Assembly: GCA_905182995.1 (NCBI GenBank)
Contig: CAJJDP010000097.1
Location: 189,897 to 253,896, forward strand
Reading direction: 5' to 3'
Source of the DNA: Paramecium octaurelia
Lineage: Eukaryota; Ciliophora; Oligohymenophorea; Peniculida; Parameciidae
DNA length: 64,000 nucleotides
Part shown: in pieces, positions 12,093-23,996 of the stretch
Numbering within the stretch: the first letter of the stretch is position 1
How the letters are laid out: each line of letters opens with the position of its first letter
Program-made: the position numbers and the translations under genes
The notes under the pieces: generated by a model
The model's input: only the letters and a program-made list of their open reading frames with translations
The model's database searches: none
Told to the model about the DNA's origin: nothing

Positions 12093-12619
12093 AATACATT
12101 TACATGTTATTATTTAAATAAATCTAAAACACAATTATCTTTTCTCTTTCTTATAGTTATTGTTTTAATTAGAAAAAGATTTTTCAAATTACTCATACTC
12201 TTAGTATAATTCCAAACTATCAATAATAACTTTATTCATTATTAGTATTTGAATTATAATAATTTAAATATTGAATTTGATTAGAGTATATTTTAAAAAT
12301 TACAATGTATAGTTTTGATATTGATATATTTCAAAAATATATTGATGAATTCATTTGTTAAAATATCATTTATTGAAAGACCCCATAATTTCTAATGATA
12401 ATTACATTTGCTATTCTTCTCAAATCTAATTTTTAATGTAGGCAAATCTAAGAACATAATTTTTTCGCAAATTTTAAATATTCTCTTGTGCTTTTAATTA
12501 GATATCTATTTATTATTTAATACATAATGACCTTAATTAAATGGCAGAATAATAAAGTATCTAAAAATTGAAATTTAACTAATATAATATCGAATTCGAA
12601 TTCATTAATATATTTAATA
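12093..12619. other. intergenic spacer
   Basis: About 530 nt, very AT-rich; no reading frame, tRNA or repeat supported. Confidence 0.5.
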
Positions 12620-13153
12620 ATGCAATAAGATACCAATAGCGCTATGGAAATGACTGATGGATAATTGCAATTATAGCCTGTCTAAATTGAAACTAAATAA
12701 GGTAGTGCTCAAAAGCTTATAATTAGTTGTATACACATAATCCATGATTACAACATAGTCTCAACCATAATATCCTCCTCCTCCTCCTCCACCGTCTAAT
12801 CCTCAAATAAATATCGTTGTTTAGAACGCTCCTTGTAAATTTGATTATAATAAATTATAGATTAACCCCCCCCTCCTCCTTAGGAGATAATAGTAGTAGG
12901 GAATACTGCAGTACTTTGCACTCAAACAAGATTTCCAATTTTGATGACCTGTCCATATTGTTCAAAGTTGGGAACAACAAGAATCAACTTCCAACCAGGA
13001 GCAGGAACATGGATTTGTTGTTTCATTTTGCTTCTACTTGTCTGGATATGCTGCTGGATTCCTTTTGTGTCTGATAATTGTCAAGATGCGAATCATATGT
13101 GTCCAAACTGTGGGTAACTTGTTGGAACATGTATTTACAAAGTGTGCGAATGA
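12620..13153 (+). CDS. LITAF-domain membrane-associated zinc protein
   Basis: Small endosome/lysosome membrane-associated protein by family (LITAF/SIMPLE). A Gln/Pro-rich N-terminus (long PPPPPP runs) precedes the LITAF domain. That domain has a first CPYC knuckle, a hydrophobic membrane-inserting hairpin (TWICCFILLLVWICCWIPF) and a second CPNC knuckle. Both zinc-binding pairs are intact. Two introns are needed: 12702-12726 (25 nt) and 12835-12860 (26 nt); without the second the frame hits TGA before the domain. Length is typical for the family. Confidence 0.85.
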
Positions 13154-13189
13154 ATATGATTTATATGTTATTTGTATTTGTTTTTATCC

Positions 13190-13519
13190 ATGCGATCTAT
13201 TTATCAATCTTATATGTATAGCAATATATATAGAGCAGCATTTAATAATTTAGAATATAATAGATTCATAAATATTTAAGATATTCTGATTAAGAGATAA
13301 ATAGATAATAACTCAAGTGATATCCTTAATTTAATTGATTTATTTATTAGGAAATTCAATCTTGATCAATAGAATAAGTTTGAGTTTCTCAGCAAACAAA
13401 TAACAACTGGGACAATATTGAATTATTAAAATTTACAACAATATATTGTAAGTTGGAAATATCCAAATATTTACTTGAATACCACAAGACAATTACATTG
13501 TTAAGATTTATTGAATTGA
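13190..13519 (+). CDS. hypothetical protein, 109 residues
   Basis: Continuous ciliate-code ORF from ATG 13190 to TGA 13517. Rich in Asn, Gln, Ile and Tyr (for example NLIDLFIRKFNLDQQNKFEF), hydrophilic, with no membrane span or recognised motif. It lies 36 bp after the LITAF stop and 71 bp before the next gene, so a separate small gene is plausible. It could also be a 5' exon of the following gene. Confidence 0.45.
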
Positions 13520-13590
13520 GCAAATCTGAATAAATTAAGAATTTATAATATTTTCATAATTATATATAATTATCATATATTTACATATAA

Positions 13591-15795
13591 ATGAATAGAA
13601 GAAAAACAGTCGCAAAGGAAGCAGTAGTGGATGTTGAAGATCAAATCAACTAGAAAGAATAGATGTTTGCAGTATTGGTTTTAAGTTATGATCAGCCTGT
13701 CATCTAAGTATACAGAGATAATCTCAATCTAACAGATATATAAGTAGATTCCATTACCAGTATCATGTAAAATATAGAGATCTTTAAAACTTGGTGTCCA
13801 GAATCAAGTACATTGTTTGAGTTCACTCGTTTAATTTGTTAAAATCTATAGTATGAAAGGATTCAAAAAGAGAATGCAGTATTTCATATAGGTTAACATT
13901 TACCTCTATTTCAAGGTGAACAAGGAGACAAGTTCTACATAATCCTCACTGGAAGAGCAGGTGTATACATTCGTAGACAACAACAATAAATAGAAGCTGA
14001 AGAAAGTGCTATGATTCCAAAAATCGAAAAAATTCTTGAAAGACTGCAAATTAAAACAATTGAGGAAATTGAATAAGATCAAAAATTGTCCTTTTATGAA
14101 AAACTTATCAAAAAATAATCGAAACCAGTAAAGCAGATAGAAGCAGAACTGTTATTGTTATATGTTGGTAATTTTGATATGTATTTTACTATTAATGGAA
14201 TATGTAAATTCTAGTAATTGTCACAAGTACATTCTGGTCTCTATTTTGGAGACATGGCTTTGACAACTGATAAACCTAGAGCAGCTAGCATTATTGCTGT
14301 AACCGATGTCTAAGCCTTATCACTTAATAAAGCCAATTTCAAAGTATAAATTAGTATCTTAAATATTTAAAGAAAATCTTTGAGAAGTAGATCAAAACAC
14401 AATAAGAAAAAATAGATTATTTTCTTAAAATGTTTCCAACTATGACGAAATTCAAAATGAGTAAACTGATTATGTATTTCACTTAATACAAATATCCAGT
14501 CAATTATACAATCTGGAAATAAAATGATATTGTAGATGGATTTTTCCTCTTAAAGGATGGAGAAATCTAACTTTAATAGACCGTTGATTTTAATCCACTT
14601 CTTAAATCTGAATAGAATCAAATTATTTTGTCCCCTAAAAAAGAGAAATCCAATCAGAAAGAACTTCTTACAGTATAATTTTTATTCAATATGTAGATAG
14701 CTCATCTTACAGGTGGATGTTTTGTTGGTGAAACTGACATTTATTTGTAAAATGAAAGAAGAGATTACACTGTCAAAACCATAACCCAGTGCAATGTATT
14801 TGTTTTACAATTAGATAATTATGCAATTGTCAAGAAATCTTTTCCTGAATTTATTATACCTCTCTAATCTCTTCAACAAAAAAACATAGCTTTATATCGA
14901 AAAAGATTAGCTGATATTGTTTAAACTAAAATATCTAATACTAATCTTAATAAAAAAGAGGAAGTTAAAAATATTGAAAGAAGATACATCAATGAAATTG
15001 AAATCAAATAAAAAACATAGAATTCAGTCTAAGAACAATCCTCGCCTATTCTCAGATCGACTTTATAACCAAAAATGACTAAATAATAAATGGTTGAACA
15101 AAATTTATCAATTGCAGATTAACATACAAAGTCTGATATAGCAACTGGTAAGAATGAAGAATTTAATATGCTAAAAATGGCTGGAGAAAATTTTTAAAAA
15201 TGTTTGATTATCCGAGTTGAAAAATAATTCGAATAATTTTAGCCGACCAAACCCAAGTAATTATTTTAAATTTATGTTAAGAAGCAAGACTCCTTATTTT
15301 AGTAAACATCAAAAGGATATTAAAGATCTACTTGAATAAATTAGAAGACATTAATTACCTTCAGTTTAATTAAAAGAACCAATAGTATTTAATTAATAAC
15401 AAGAAGAAGATTTATAAAACAATAATCTGCCATTCCTAACCATGACTAAACAATAACTAAGAATAATTAATCCTTTAATTTAATAAAAAGTTGAAATACT
15501 CAAATAATGTCTAAGTCGTTAATCTCATACATCTATTTCGAAATCTAAATCTTTATGTTAAACAGCAGATCAATTTTATAAAGCCAAGGCATAACAAGGA
15601 TTTATACTCTGTGATACTCTCTTTCCTTACAAGCCGGTTCATAGTACTAAAAATAGTAATAATTAACATTATAGTAATTTTAAAGTTGTCTAGAGAAATA
15701 AGACAACACAATAAAGTCAAATATAAAAAAGATCATGTCAAGACATAACAGACACTAATTTTTTTAGTTCTTAGCCTACAGTCTAATTCACATGA
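13591..15795 (+). CDS. protein with two cyclic-nucleotide-binding domains
   Basis: About 720 residues. The first domain shows GDKFYIILTGRAGVYI, then SGLYFGDMALTTDKPRAASIIAVTD, matching the beta-roll and phosphate-binding cassette (FGDMAL...RAAS). The second is more divergent: NYTIWKQNDIVDGFFLLKDGEIQ and GGCFVGETDIYLQNERRDYTVK, where GE and the Arg pattern are kept. The C-terminal third is Gln/Lys-rich and probably disordered. There is no kinase or channel domain, so it is not a classical PKA regulator or CNG channel; a ciliary or membrane-trafficking sensor is possible. One intron near 15260 (25 nt, ends AAG) and one near 14345 restore the frame. Stop TGA at 15793. Confidence 0.8.
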
Positions 15796-16040
15796 TCTCC
15801 ATTTATAATTTAATAAATTAAACAAAACAAATTATAAACTCAATATTCTTAACCAAACTAATTTAAACAATTTAACTTTCATCGAGGATTCTTCAGACTT
15901 ACTTTCGATTGGATGATTGAAAAATATCAATCCTTTCAAAGTAAATCATAAATAAATATAAGTTTGTTATCCTTAATTCTAAAATTTTGAATATTTTATA
16001 TCAACAATTCAAATAGGATGATCTTTCGATTTTTTGGTTC

Positions 16041-16539
16041 TCATTATAGAATACAAGAATTAGCTTTTGAACTAAATTTGTTATATTATATAAACAAAAA
16101 TTAAATCAATATTTGTAATAACTAATATTATATGACTGACTATGTTAAAATGCAATAAGATTACTAAAATTTGGATACGTATTGTGATTAAGTTGTTGTT
16201 CTAATAAATGATCTAACTTGAGGTTCGGGAATTAAAGGAGGGGGTGTAAATGATGATGGAAGCATGTGTGCTAGGATATGATGTTCAGCTGATCTTAATT
16301 CTAATAAAGAATCATCCTCATGCAAAAATGAATGGGACACAAAAACACCAACTTCATAAATTATAATTGAGAAGCATCGTCCTTTTTTTTTGGATTAATA
16401 ATATACCATATTTCTCCTCAAGATTGTGTCTGATGTAATCTGTTTTATGAGCATAATGTTCTTGATATAAGGATTTAGTATAAAATTCTATAATATCAAA
16501 TTTCATTTCATTGCTAATTAATATCCTTGTTTTACACAT
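16041..16539 (-). CDS. divergent dynein light chain (LC8-like) with C-terminal tail
   Basis: The N-terminal half follows the LC8 fold pattern: a helix SNEMKFDIIEFYTKSLYQEHY, then DYIRHNLEEKYG, and after splicing SIIIYEVGVFVSHSF in place of the usual WHCIVGRNFGSYVTHE. An intron of about 25 nt ending AAG after EEKYG is needed. A ~90-residue tail (RSAEHHILAHMLPSSF, then Pro-rich) is foreign to LC8. It probably acts in axonemal or cytoplasmic dynein, but the key Trp is lost, so family membership is less certain than for the LC8 at 24584. Head-to-head with ATP11, 56 bp apart. The tail end and stop (16041) are the least certain parts. Confidence 0.55.
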
Positions 16540-16595
16540 TCTATTTTCAATTTCTAAAACATAGTGTTGTTAATTATTTAAAAATAAATTAAATT

Positions 16596-17187
16596 ATGTT
16601 AAATATATTCTTAAATAAATATAAGTTTGCATTTACTTATCCATGTCCTAGGAAATTGAGAGAAATCGTGAAAATGTCTCTATTTGAAAGGGAATCAAAA
16701 GATTAAGTTGTTTCATTGTGGATGGAGTATCATAAAGAAAAATAAAATAATGTTGCTTATGTTGTAAGCAAGGATGAATACGAAATACTCAAGAGAAATA
16801 TAAAGGAATCTCCATTGTTTTTATTGCCTATCAAAAGAAAAGGAGGACATTTCTAATTGATTGGATAATCATAAACTAATAGCATAGTAAGGATAACTCA
16901 TATTCTAGTTATTTACTTTTTTAGAAGAATATAAAAAATCTGGGTCTTTTTCCTCTCCTTATTTTATATTAACTATATTTGAGGAGTTGCTAGCATAAAA
17001 ACAAGTAGCCTTGATAAGAGGAGATATCATGGATTATAAAATAGATAAAGATGAGGCTACTTTTTTAACCAATCAGTTTCTTAAATTTTATATGACACCT
17101 GAACTTTATGAAAAGTACATTTATACACTGAATCATAAATAACAAGAATTCATTTATGATGATTTTAAGAATCATTTTTAAATATGA
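16596..17187 (+). CDS. ATPAF1: ATP11/ATPAF1 mitochondrial F1-ATPase assembly factor
   Basis: Chaperone that binds the F1 beta subunit during assembly in the mitochondrial matrix, by family knowledge. Visible signatures are YPCPRKLREIVKMSLFERES near the N-terminus, VVSLWMEYHKEK, SPLFLLPIKRKGGHF and the C-terminal block FEEL...QVALIRGDIMDYKIDKDEATFLTNQFLKFY, which is highly typical. One 22-nt intron (16887-16908) is required. The N-terminus (LNIFLNKYKFAF) is compatible with a very short targeting sequence. Stop TGA at 17185; complete and not truncated. Confidence 0.9.
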
Positions 17188-17237
17188 TTATTTATCAATA
17201 ATAATGAATCACTTATAATATTATCTATGTATATTTT

Positions 17238-19677
17238 TCACCATTTAAATGTTTTGAAATCTTCCCTTTATTGTGGAGATCTCTTTACAAAATTATCTGC
17301 AAATCCGGCCCAATCACTACCTCCAAACTCTTTATTAGCATCAAAATCAATTTAAACTTCATCTGCTTGTTTCATTCCTTATTCGAACACAAAATTTTAA
17401 TCAAAATGTATTGACGGATTTTATTCAATGGAATTTCTATTATCAAAATGATCACCAAATCCATCATCAAATTAAATATCAAATACTTAATGTTTTTCTT
17501 CTTGATTTTGAAATTAAATATTTATTTATTAAACATCTTATTAAATAAATTCATGATGATCTTCAGTATTTGTATTAGGAAATCCTATATTATTTTCGTT
17601 CTTATTATCAAATCCTAAAGCATCATCTAATTTAACTTCAACTTATTATTATGGAGGTAATTAAACTTAACCATTTTCAGTGAATCCAAAATCTTTCACA
17701 TTTTATGATTCAAATTGCTATTCAAAGAATTCTACTTATTAATTTGAATCATTCTATTCTGTTTAAACTACCTATTTAATTAAATCTTTTTGTTATTTAT
17801 CATTATATAAAGAAAATACATCAATTTACTCTTTATTATTCAAATCAACTTGGTCAAATTAATCTTACGAACATTCTTATTACCTTTTTATTGATAAATC
17901 TATTTTATCAATATTTTTCTCCATTACTTCAACAACTTGTTCTTAATCCTATGATATTTAACTAGACTTAATCTATTATGATTATTAAATTTATGAGAAC
18001 GGTACATGTTTTTCTTGCGTCTCTACTGTCTAATAAGGAGGAGAATCTTTTCTTTATGATTTCATATTTTTAGATAAAGAAGCCAAAGCCTCAAAAATTG
18101 AACTCATTTAATCTCTTTATATTTTAAGTTCTTTAAAAATTTCCTATTCTTATCTTTTTTTTCTTTCTTACTCAATTTCATAATTAGATCTGAAATCTCC
18201 AATTATTTAATTAGCGTAATCTGTAACTGCATTAATTGTATTAGTAGTCTATTTTGAGTATTCTTGTTTTAATTAAATATTCAATCCTAATTTTTAATTT
18301 ATTTCTATGGCTTATTTACTTAGAGATTCTGTCAGTTTCTTCTTCTATTGTTCAACTTATTTAAGTTCTTCTTAAAATAAATAATTTTCATCTGAAATCT
18401 TTTTTAATAAGGTCTTATATTATTCATTTGTAGTCTGTAGTGATTCCAATTAACTTTAACTTGAAATCAAAATCTTTTCATGAGATTCCTTGAATTCATT
18501 TAGTAGATCATTTGCCTCCTTGAAATTTTATTCTAACTATTGCTGTTGTAAGAATATTTGATCTTGAAGTAAAACTTATTTTTATAAATCTATTGTCTTT
18601 TTAGGTTATTAAGCAATTTGTTATGTTTAAACAGCAGTTAATTGCTATGATTATGGAACATTTTACTATAGACTCTATTATGGTTGGGAATCGTTTTCAT
18701 TCAAAATTAAATCAAAAGACTTTTATTGTTTTAAAATTGGTTATTAAGTTGATGTACCTGGTATTTTGAATGATTGAGATGCCACTAGCTATGTCTATGG
18801 CTATTATTAGGCAGTTTACTCAATAACAGGATTAGGAATTTCTATGTAATTGAAGGCACTATCTAAATATTATTCTAAGATAGATACATTTTTCAATGGG
18901 AGATTTAGATTTGTCAAAATTTGCTTCAAAGTCTATTAAATCATTAGATTTAGGAACGACGGTGGGTTAAGGATTAATAGTTGGATTATTAACATTAAGA
19001 TTTTAAGATATCAAGATTTGTTAATTTAAGTATTCTTATAAGGAATTTGGTAATTTTTATGGTATTGGTACACTCTAAGAGGTTAAAGATATTAGATGAG
19101 TGATAATAATATAGGAATGGGTAGTCATCCTTGGTTTGGTTTATAGGGTAGGATCAACTAGATTGATGATATTCTATAATTAGAATTAAGTGATTGGAGA
19201 TTTCTTGAATAAATTCATTGCCATTTAAGTTGAGACCTAATAATTGTATATATCTGTACTGTTGAATTGGAATGATCTAATTATTATATATAATTTTGAT
19301 ATAACCTCTCTTATTCAGGTCTTAGTTTGTAAACTTCTTCTGTATCAGATTAGAATTATGGTAATGGACTTGGAATGCATCTTTAAATGGAATCATTCGA
19401 AACCTCAATATTATTTTGAGCATAACTGATGAGCTTAAGAGCTACATAGAATTCCTCCTTATTCAAAGTTTAATTATTTGGTGAACTAATTAACCAAATC
19501 TTCTTGAGAAGATCTATTGATAATCCTGACCTTTTGAAAAAGGTGACTGCTTAAGCTCCACCAATTTAACCTGTATTCTAATAGCATAATTTATTCAGAT
19601 ACTGTAGCATCCACTGCTTAATACAAAGAAGCGTAATAACCTCTTTCTTTATTATCGAGTTTCACTCTGACACTCAT
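17238..19677 (-). CDS. Eps15-like endocytic adaptor with two EH domains
   Basis: Two N-terminal EH domains. The first is clear (YASLYQAVDA..., FFKRSGLSIDLLKKIWLIS, LNKEEFYVALKLISYAQ); the second begins EQERLYQNYIQQLD and ends in a run resembling SVPIPQKLP. A Gln-rich linker and a long coiled coil (ESLQTTNEQYKTLLKKISDE, KRQEQEIFKELKIQRDQM) follow. The acidic tail has repeated DFGF/DDGFGDHF/DWAGFADNF motifs, which fit clathrin/AP-2-binding peptides. This is the Eps15/Pan1 architecture, so the predicted role is clathrin-mediated endocytosis. At least three 22-25 nt introns lie in the EH part. The start at 19677 is only 33 bp from tRNA-Asp on the other strand. Stop at 17238-17240. Confidence 0.88.
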
Positions 19678-19710
19678 TTATTATAATAATATAATTTAAT
19701 TAACTAAGAA

Positions 19711-19782
19711 TCCGCGTTAGTATAGTGGTTAGTATTCAAGCCTGTCACGTTTGAGGCCCGGGTTCAATTCCCGGACGCGGAG
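19711..19782 (+). tRNA. tRNA-Asp (GUC)
   Basis: 72 nt cloverleaf: acceptor TCCGCGT pairs with ACGCGGA, followed by a discriminator G. The D-arm (TAGTATAGTGGTTAGTA) is typical of eukaryotic tRNA-Asp, the anticodon is GTC in CCTGTCACG, and the T-loop is GGTTCAATTCC. No intron. A run of T directly downstream (from 19784) serves as the Pol III terminator. Confidence 0.95.
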
Positions 19783-20311
19783 CTTTTTTTATTTTTTATA
19801 TATATTGAGAAAAATTTTAATTCATTCAAACAGTATAAATTTTGAGGTTCTTGGAAATAATTACTTTGTATTCATTTATGAATATTAGATTATAAAGTTA
19901 ATAATAGATTTAATTATCTTTTGGCTATCTACGTGAAATAAATTTCAAGTCATTATACCATTACATAAGCCAAGTAATATAAAATTATACTATATTTTAA
20001 CTGATTATTATTAGAAAATATTATCTCAGAATGTTTGTTCTATTATTTTCAAATGATTAAATAGCTTGTAAAATAATAAAATAAATATTTTCTTACCACT
20101 AACTAGATTTTTAATTTTAAATAAAAATCGAATACTCCAACTGATATTTAAATATTATCATATTAAAAGGATTCTAATTGTGTTTGTTAACATATCTAAA
20201 TAGCTCTAACTGCTAGTTAATAATCAAAAATGAGTAATATCATCTAAAATTGGATCTCTAAAATATAACAATTCATTCATAAATAATAAATATGAAATTA
20301 TCAATAATATT
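19783..20311. other. intergenic spacer after tRNA-Asp
   Basis: About 530 nt, AT-rich, starting with the T-run terminator. No gene supported apart from tiny chance ORFs. Confidence 0.5.
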
Positions 20312-21041
20312 TCATGAGGATTTCGCTGCATTAATTTTATTTCTCCAAGCTTACACATTACACATGTGCCATAATGAATCATTCATTTCAGCCCCTGAGA
20401 AGTTCTAATACATCTTATATGTATCCAATGGCAAGATCTCAGGTTCAAAGAAGAAAGCAAATGAAATCAAGGTGGACATGAGAGCAAAGACCACAACAGG
20501 TATTATTTTCCTGTGTTTGAATCGTCCTCTATTTATAATAAAATGTAAATAATACTTTTCAACTTAAGATTAATAGATGCAATCAACCGCTCTGCCAAAT
20601 AAGTACACTCTGACTAAGTATTTAACATTCTCCTCCTGAGTCATAAAGCTTAACCCTCCAGCAATGAAGCCAGACAAGAGAGCATTGATGCCATCCTCTT
20701 TCTTTCTTATTGTTCTTAATGAACATTAAATTCCTTTGAGTAAGAATGTTTACAACCCCATAAACAATCCTAATTGGAAATTAGTTCTTAACATTAATGG
20801 ATTCATACTTATTTAGTAGAATTTTAAATGCATTTAAGAATTTCTTATCCGATTTCATCACCTTCTTCAAACTTAATAATAGCATCAATCCATTCAAACA
20901 CAATTTCGCAATAAATGCCTTTATAAATGCTTCACTTGCACCTTGGAAAGTATTTCTAATGCAGGAATGCTTATGCTGGCAATGTTCAGTTTTAAAGATC
21001 AATATTTTTGATACGAGCTCTAAAATCTTCTTATTATTCAT
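20312..21041 (-). CDS. TMEM135-like membrane protein
   Basis: TMEM135 proteins are multi-span membrane proteins of peroxisomes, mitochondria and lipid droplets. Here a Cys/His-rich start (HCQHKHSCIRNTF) leads into hydrophobic helices. These are followed by KKEDGINALLSGFIAGGLSFMTQEE and YLVRVYLFGRAVDCI, which match the repeated family core, then a last membrane segment (VVVFALMSTLISFAFFFEP). One 27-nt intron lies after SQVEK and another near 20760 is needed to join frames. The start at 21041 is provisional: a minus-strand frame up to ATG 21357, ending FPYEPINQINEQQEDFRARI, may be the real N-terminus. Confidence 0.7.
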
Positions 21042-21453
21042 TAATTTAATTTATTGGTTCATATGGGAAGTACATATAAATATTAACCTATCCAGATTTT
21101 TGTTAGGGAGATAAACACCATGATTTGAATTGCCAAGAAAACATAACTGTTTATGAGGCTACCATTAATTGTTCCACAATAACCATCATCCATGGAAACA
21201 TCCTTTTGAATAACCTAAGAGGAATATGTAAATAACTAAATTTTATTATAGTTAATGCATAAATCGATCCCAATTCATTTTCATTAATGCAAATGCCAGA
21301 AATGCAAAGAGAATTCCGTAATCTATTATAAATACTTAGTAAAACATAAAATACCAATTATCTAAAGATTGCCACCAGGAGCCTGTAAATTCGAATTCAT
21401 AATTAATCTCAAAATTAATTATTAAGATACTAGCAAGGAACTTATAGAGGCAT

Positions 21454-21885
21454 ATGAACAAGGGTAGTTTTTAATTGAATCAAATTAGATTTGAACTTAT
21501 GTTTGAACATGAATTAGAAAATGTTGGATATAGAGAAGGAAAGGATAAATTCAAAGATAAATCTGAATAATTACACAATTCAGAATGCTTAATAGAAGCA
21601 ATCTTCAATCAACTTAATTTAAATAAAATGATAAAGAATTTCCAAATTTTCAGCATTGATATGTAGATCTGCTAATAATACAAAAATGAATTAAAAAAGC
21701 AATAACACAAATACTTGTCAAAAAAGAATTTTCAGAGATATTCAACTTAGGAATAATTGAATGAATCTTATACTGAAAAAATCCTTACAACAAATTCTTA
21801 TAATCAATTAGATGCAATCAAGAAAAACTAATTAAAGTAAGAACTCAAAAGATCTTTTCCTAATACATAATAAGATTTTATATGA
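21454..21885 (+). CDS. hypothetical protein, 143 residues
   Basis: An intron-free ciliate-code ORF from ATG 21454 to TGA 21883. Strongly charged and Gln/Asn/Lys-rich with heptad-like leucines (ELKKQQHKYLSKKNFQRY), probably helical. It carries GYREGKDKFKDK near residue 30. That recalls small conserved eukaryotic proteins with a YREG motif but is not enough to name it. No targeting or membrane signals. Confidence 0.55.
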
Positions 21886-22058
21886 ATTTCTACATTTCTT
21901 TATTATATTTCTAAAAGAGAATATTTATCTATTCATTTATTACTTTTTAATTTTGAAGTTTTGCCTTTGTTTTAATATATTAATTAATATACAACCAAAT
22001 TATTAAATGGATCAATATACGACTTTACTTAAGTATTTTATTAGTAAATCCTTTTTTT

Positions 22059-23828
22059 TCAATTCCTTTTTCTTTAAGTATGCTCCACTTACAATTACTT
22101 TGCTAAAAATCCCCTCTTGGGAGACATATTAATGGAATTGTTTGAATTGAAATTCTTTTTAATTCTATCAGTCATTAGAATATCTTGTTGAGCTTCAATC
22201 AATGATTGAGTTCTATTAGTTTACTTATCAAATTTTAACTTTTTTGTTTTTAAAGTATCACCTATAAAATAGAAATTGTATCTTTATCGCTTTGAATTGA
22301 TTTCTACAATTCTTAATTAAATTGTTATCCTCCTTATTTGAATTCTTTTGGATCAAAATTGAATTTAATTAAATTGGGCAAAAAATGGAGGTTACATTTA
22401 CCTTTTTAAGATGTTTATAAGGTTTACACCCTCAAAAATTTGATGAGCAACCTTTTCAATAAATCCTTGGCCTCAGAAGATCAACCTTTAAAGGAAATTA
22501 CACATCATCATTTAAAATGCTTTAGAATATTTCATTTGTATTTTTTTAATAAAATGAAGGCAAACCCGTCAATAATTCATAAAGCAAAGCTCCTAAACAA
22601 TAATAATCAACTGCAAATATATGCCCTTATTACTATAGTATTTCTGGTGACCCGCAAAATGAAAGGTTTCATCAAATTAACCCATATTTGGTATCTGGTT
22701 TTACATCTCGATACAATACTTTTTTTTATGCAAAAATCCTATAGCAATGTAAACTTCTATAAATAGATTTTTGCCTAGTCCAAACTCATCTTCTAAATTT
22801 TCGTAATTAATTGAATAATTCACCATCAGGCAATATTCCATACCAAAATATACACAATTTTTAGTTCCAAATGCACATTCCAATTGGCATACAAATGATT
22901 TAGCCATATATTGATCACTTAAATTTAATTAGACCATAACATCTCTTTCATTTTAAACAATCTATTGTTTTTAATGCTCTATTATAAATTATTTTGATAT
23001 CAATTTCAAGGCTATAAATCTTCCATTTCTTTTTGATCTAACTAAATATACTCTTTAAAATCCTCCAATTCCTACATATAAGAAAAAATGGAAGCTTTTT
23101 AATGACAATTTTGATGTTTATTCTGATTTAGTGGTTTTAATTTAATGGTTTGCTTATCCAATATCATTAGGTCTTTACTTTTGAGACTTAGATAGTATTC
23201 AATTGAGATGTTATTATTTATGGGTAAAAACCCCAATTATATTCTCATCTTTATTATTAATAAAATATATACTATCTTAACAAATTTCAATTAATTAAGA
23301 AAATAATTAATCTGTAGTTTTTTATGAGTAGTCATATTTAATTGCCAAACTTCTATCTTAGTCAAGAAGGTGAATATTATATAAAGCTATAGTATTGCCG
23401 ATTATTATTCATTTTTTCTAAAAGAAACTTTCAAAAATCTTAATGTTTCTGATTTTTGAATTTTTCAGTACTTTTAGCTTTGTTCAGAGTTAAATGATAT
23501 TTTTGAAGTAATTTTTTAAAATTAAATTCGATTGGGTTGCTAAAACTACAATTCTTTTACTAATTGATTATTCTTTGATTTTGTTTTTCAAATTTTTATT
23601 GTTTTATGTTTTCTAAATTGATTCTGTTGTTATTTTATGAGATTTTGATGTAGATAAAACAAAATTCTACGTCGATTATAATAATTATTCAGAAGATTTT
23701 GTTTTTGATTGTTTCTTTTGAATTTTTTTGACCTTTAACTAATCCTTTTTTTTAAAACTTAAATAGAGTTTAGTTGATAACAAATCTATTTGTTGTTTAA
23801 TCTAATGTTTTTTATTATCCATTTCCAT
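22059..23828 (-). pseudogene. AGC-family protein kinase pseudogene
   Basis: Read from MEMDNKKHQ at 23828, the minus strand shows a basic N-terminal extension, a region compatible with a PH domain (SIYFINNKDENIIGVFTHK), then the kinase N-lobe (GIGGFQRVYLVRSKRNG, IALKLISK, FGMEYC). After it come DGELFNQLRKF, LYRDVKPD, FCGSPEIL, YYCLGALLYELLTG, EAKDLLKRLL and the C-terminal FDPKEF. The parts lie in different frames, at least four in-frame TGA codons interrupt them, and the DFG segment between RDVKPD and the GSPE motif is missing. No intron set repairs this, so the gene is dead. It is most similar in layout to PKG/AKT-type AGC kinases. Confidence 0.7.
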
Positions 23829-23996
23829 TTAAATAATAACATGAAATGAAATTATAATTTTTTGCTTAACTAAATCGTTATATTAGGAGATTATTGTTTT
23901 CTTCTCTTCTCTAACTAAGATTATCGATGATTGTATTCTCTTAAAGTTAAAAATTAAAATTTAATTGCATCTGATTTTTTATTTACACATTTATCT

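Noticed and set aside
16132..16330. Plus-strand reading starting MTDYVKMQQDY with in-frame TGAs, at first glance a selenoprotein
   Set aside because: The opposite strand gives a continuous LC8-like gene over the same bases after one intron, which explains the sequence better; no SECIS element was identified.
20797..21114. 105-codon plus-strand ORF
   Set aside because: Shadow of the TMEM135-like gene on the minus strand, whose reading carries family motifs.
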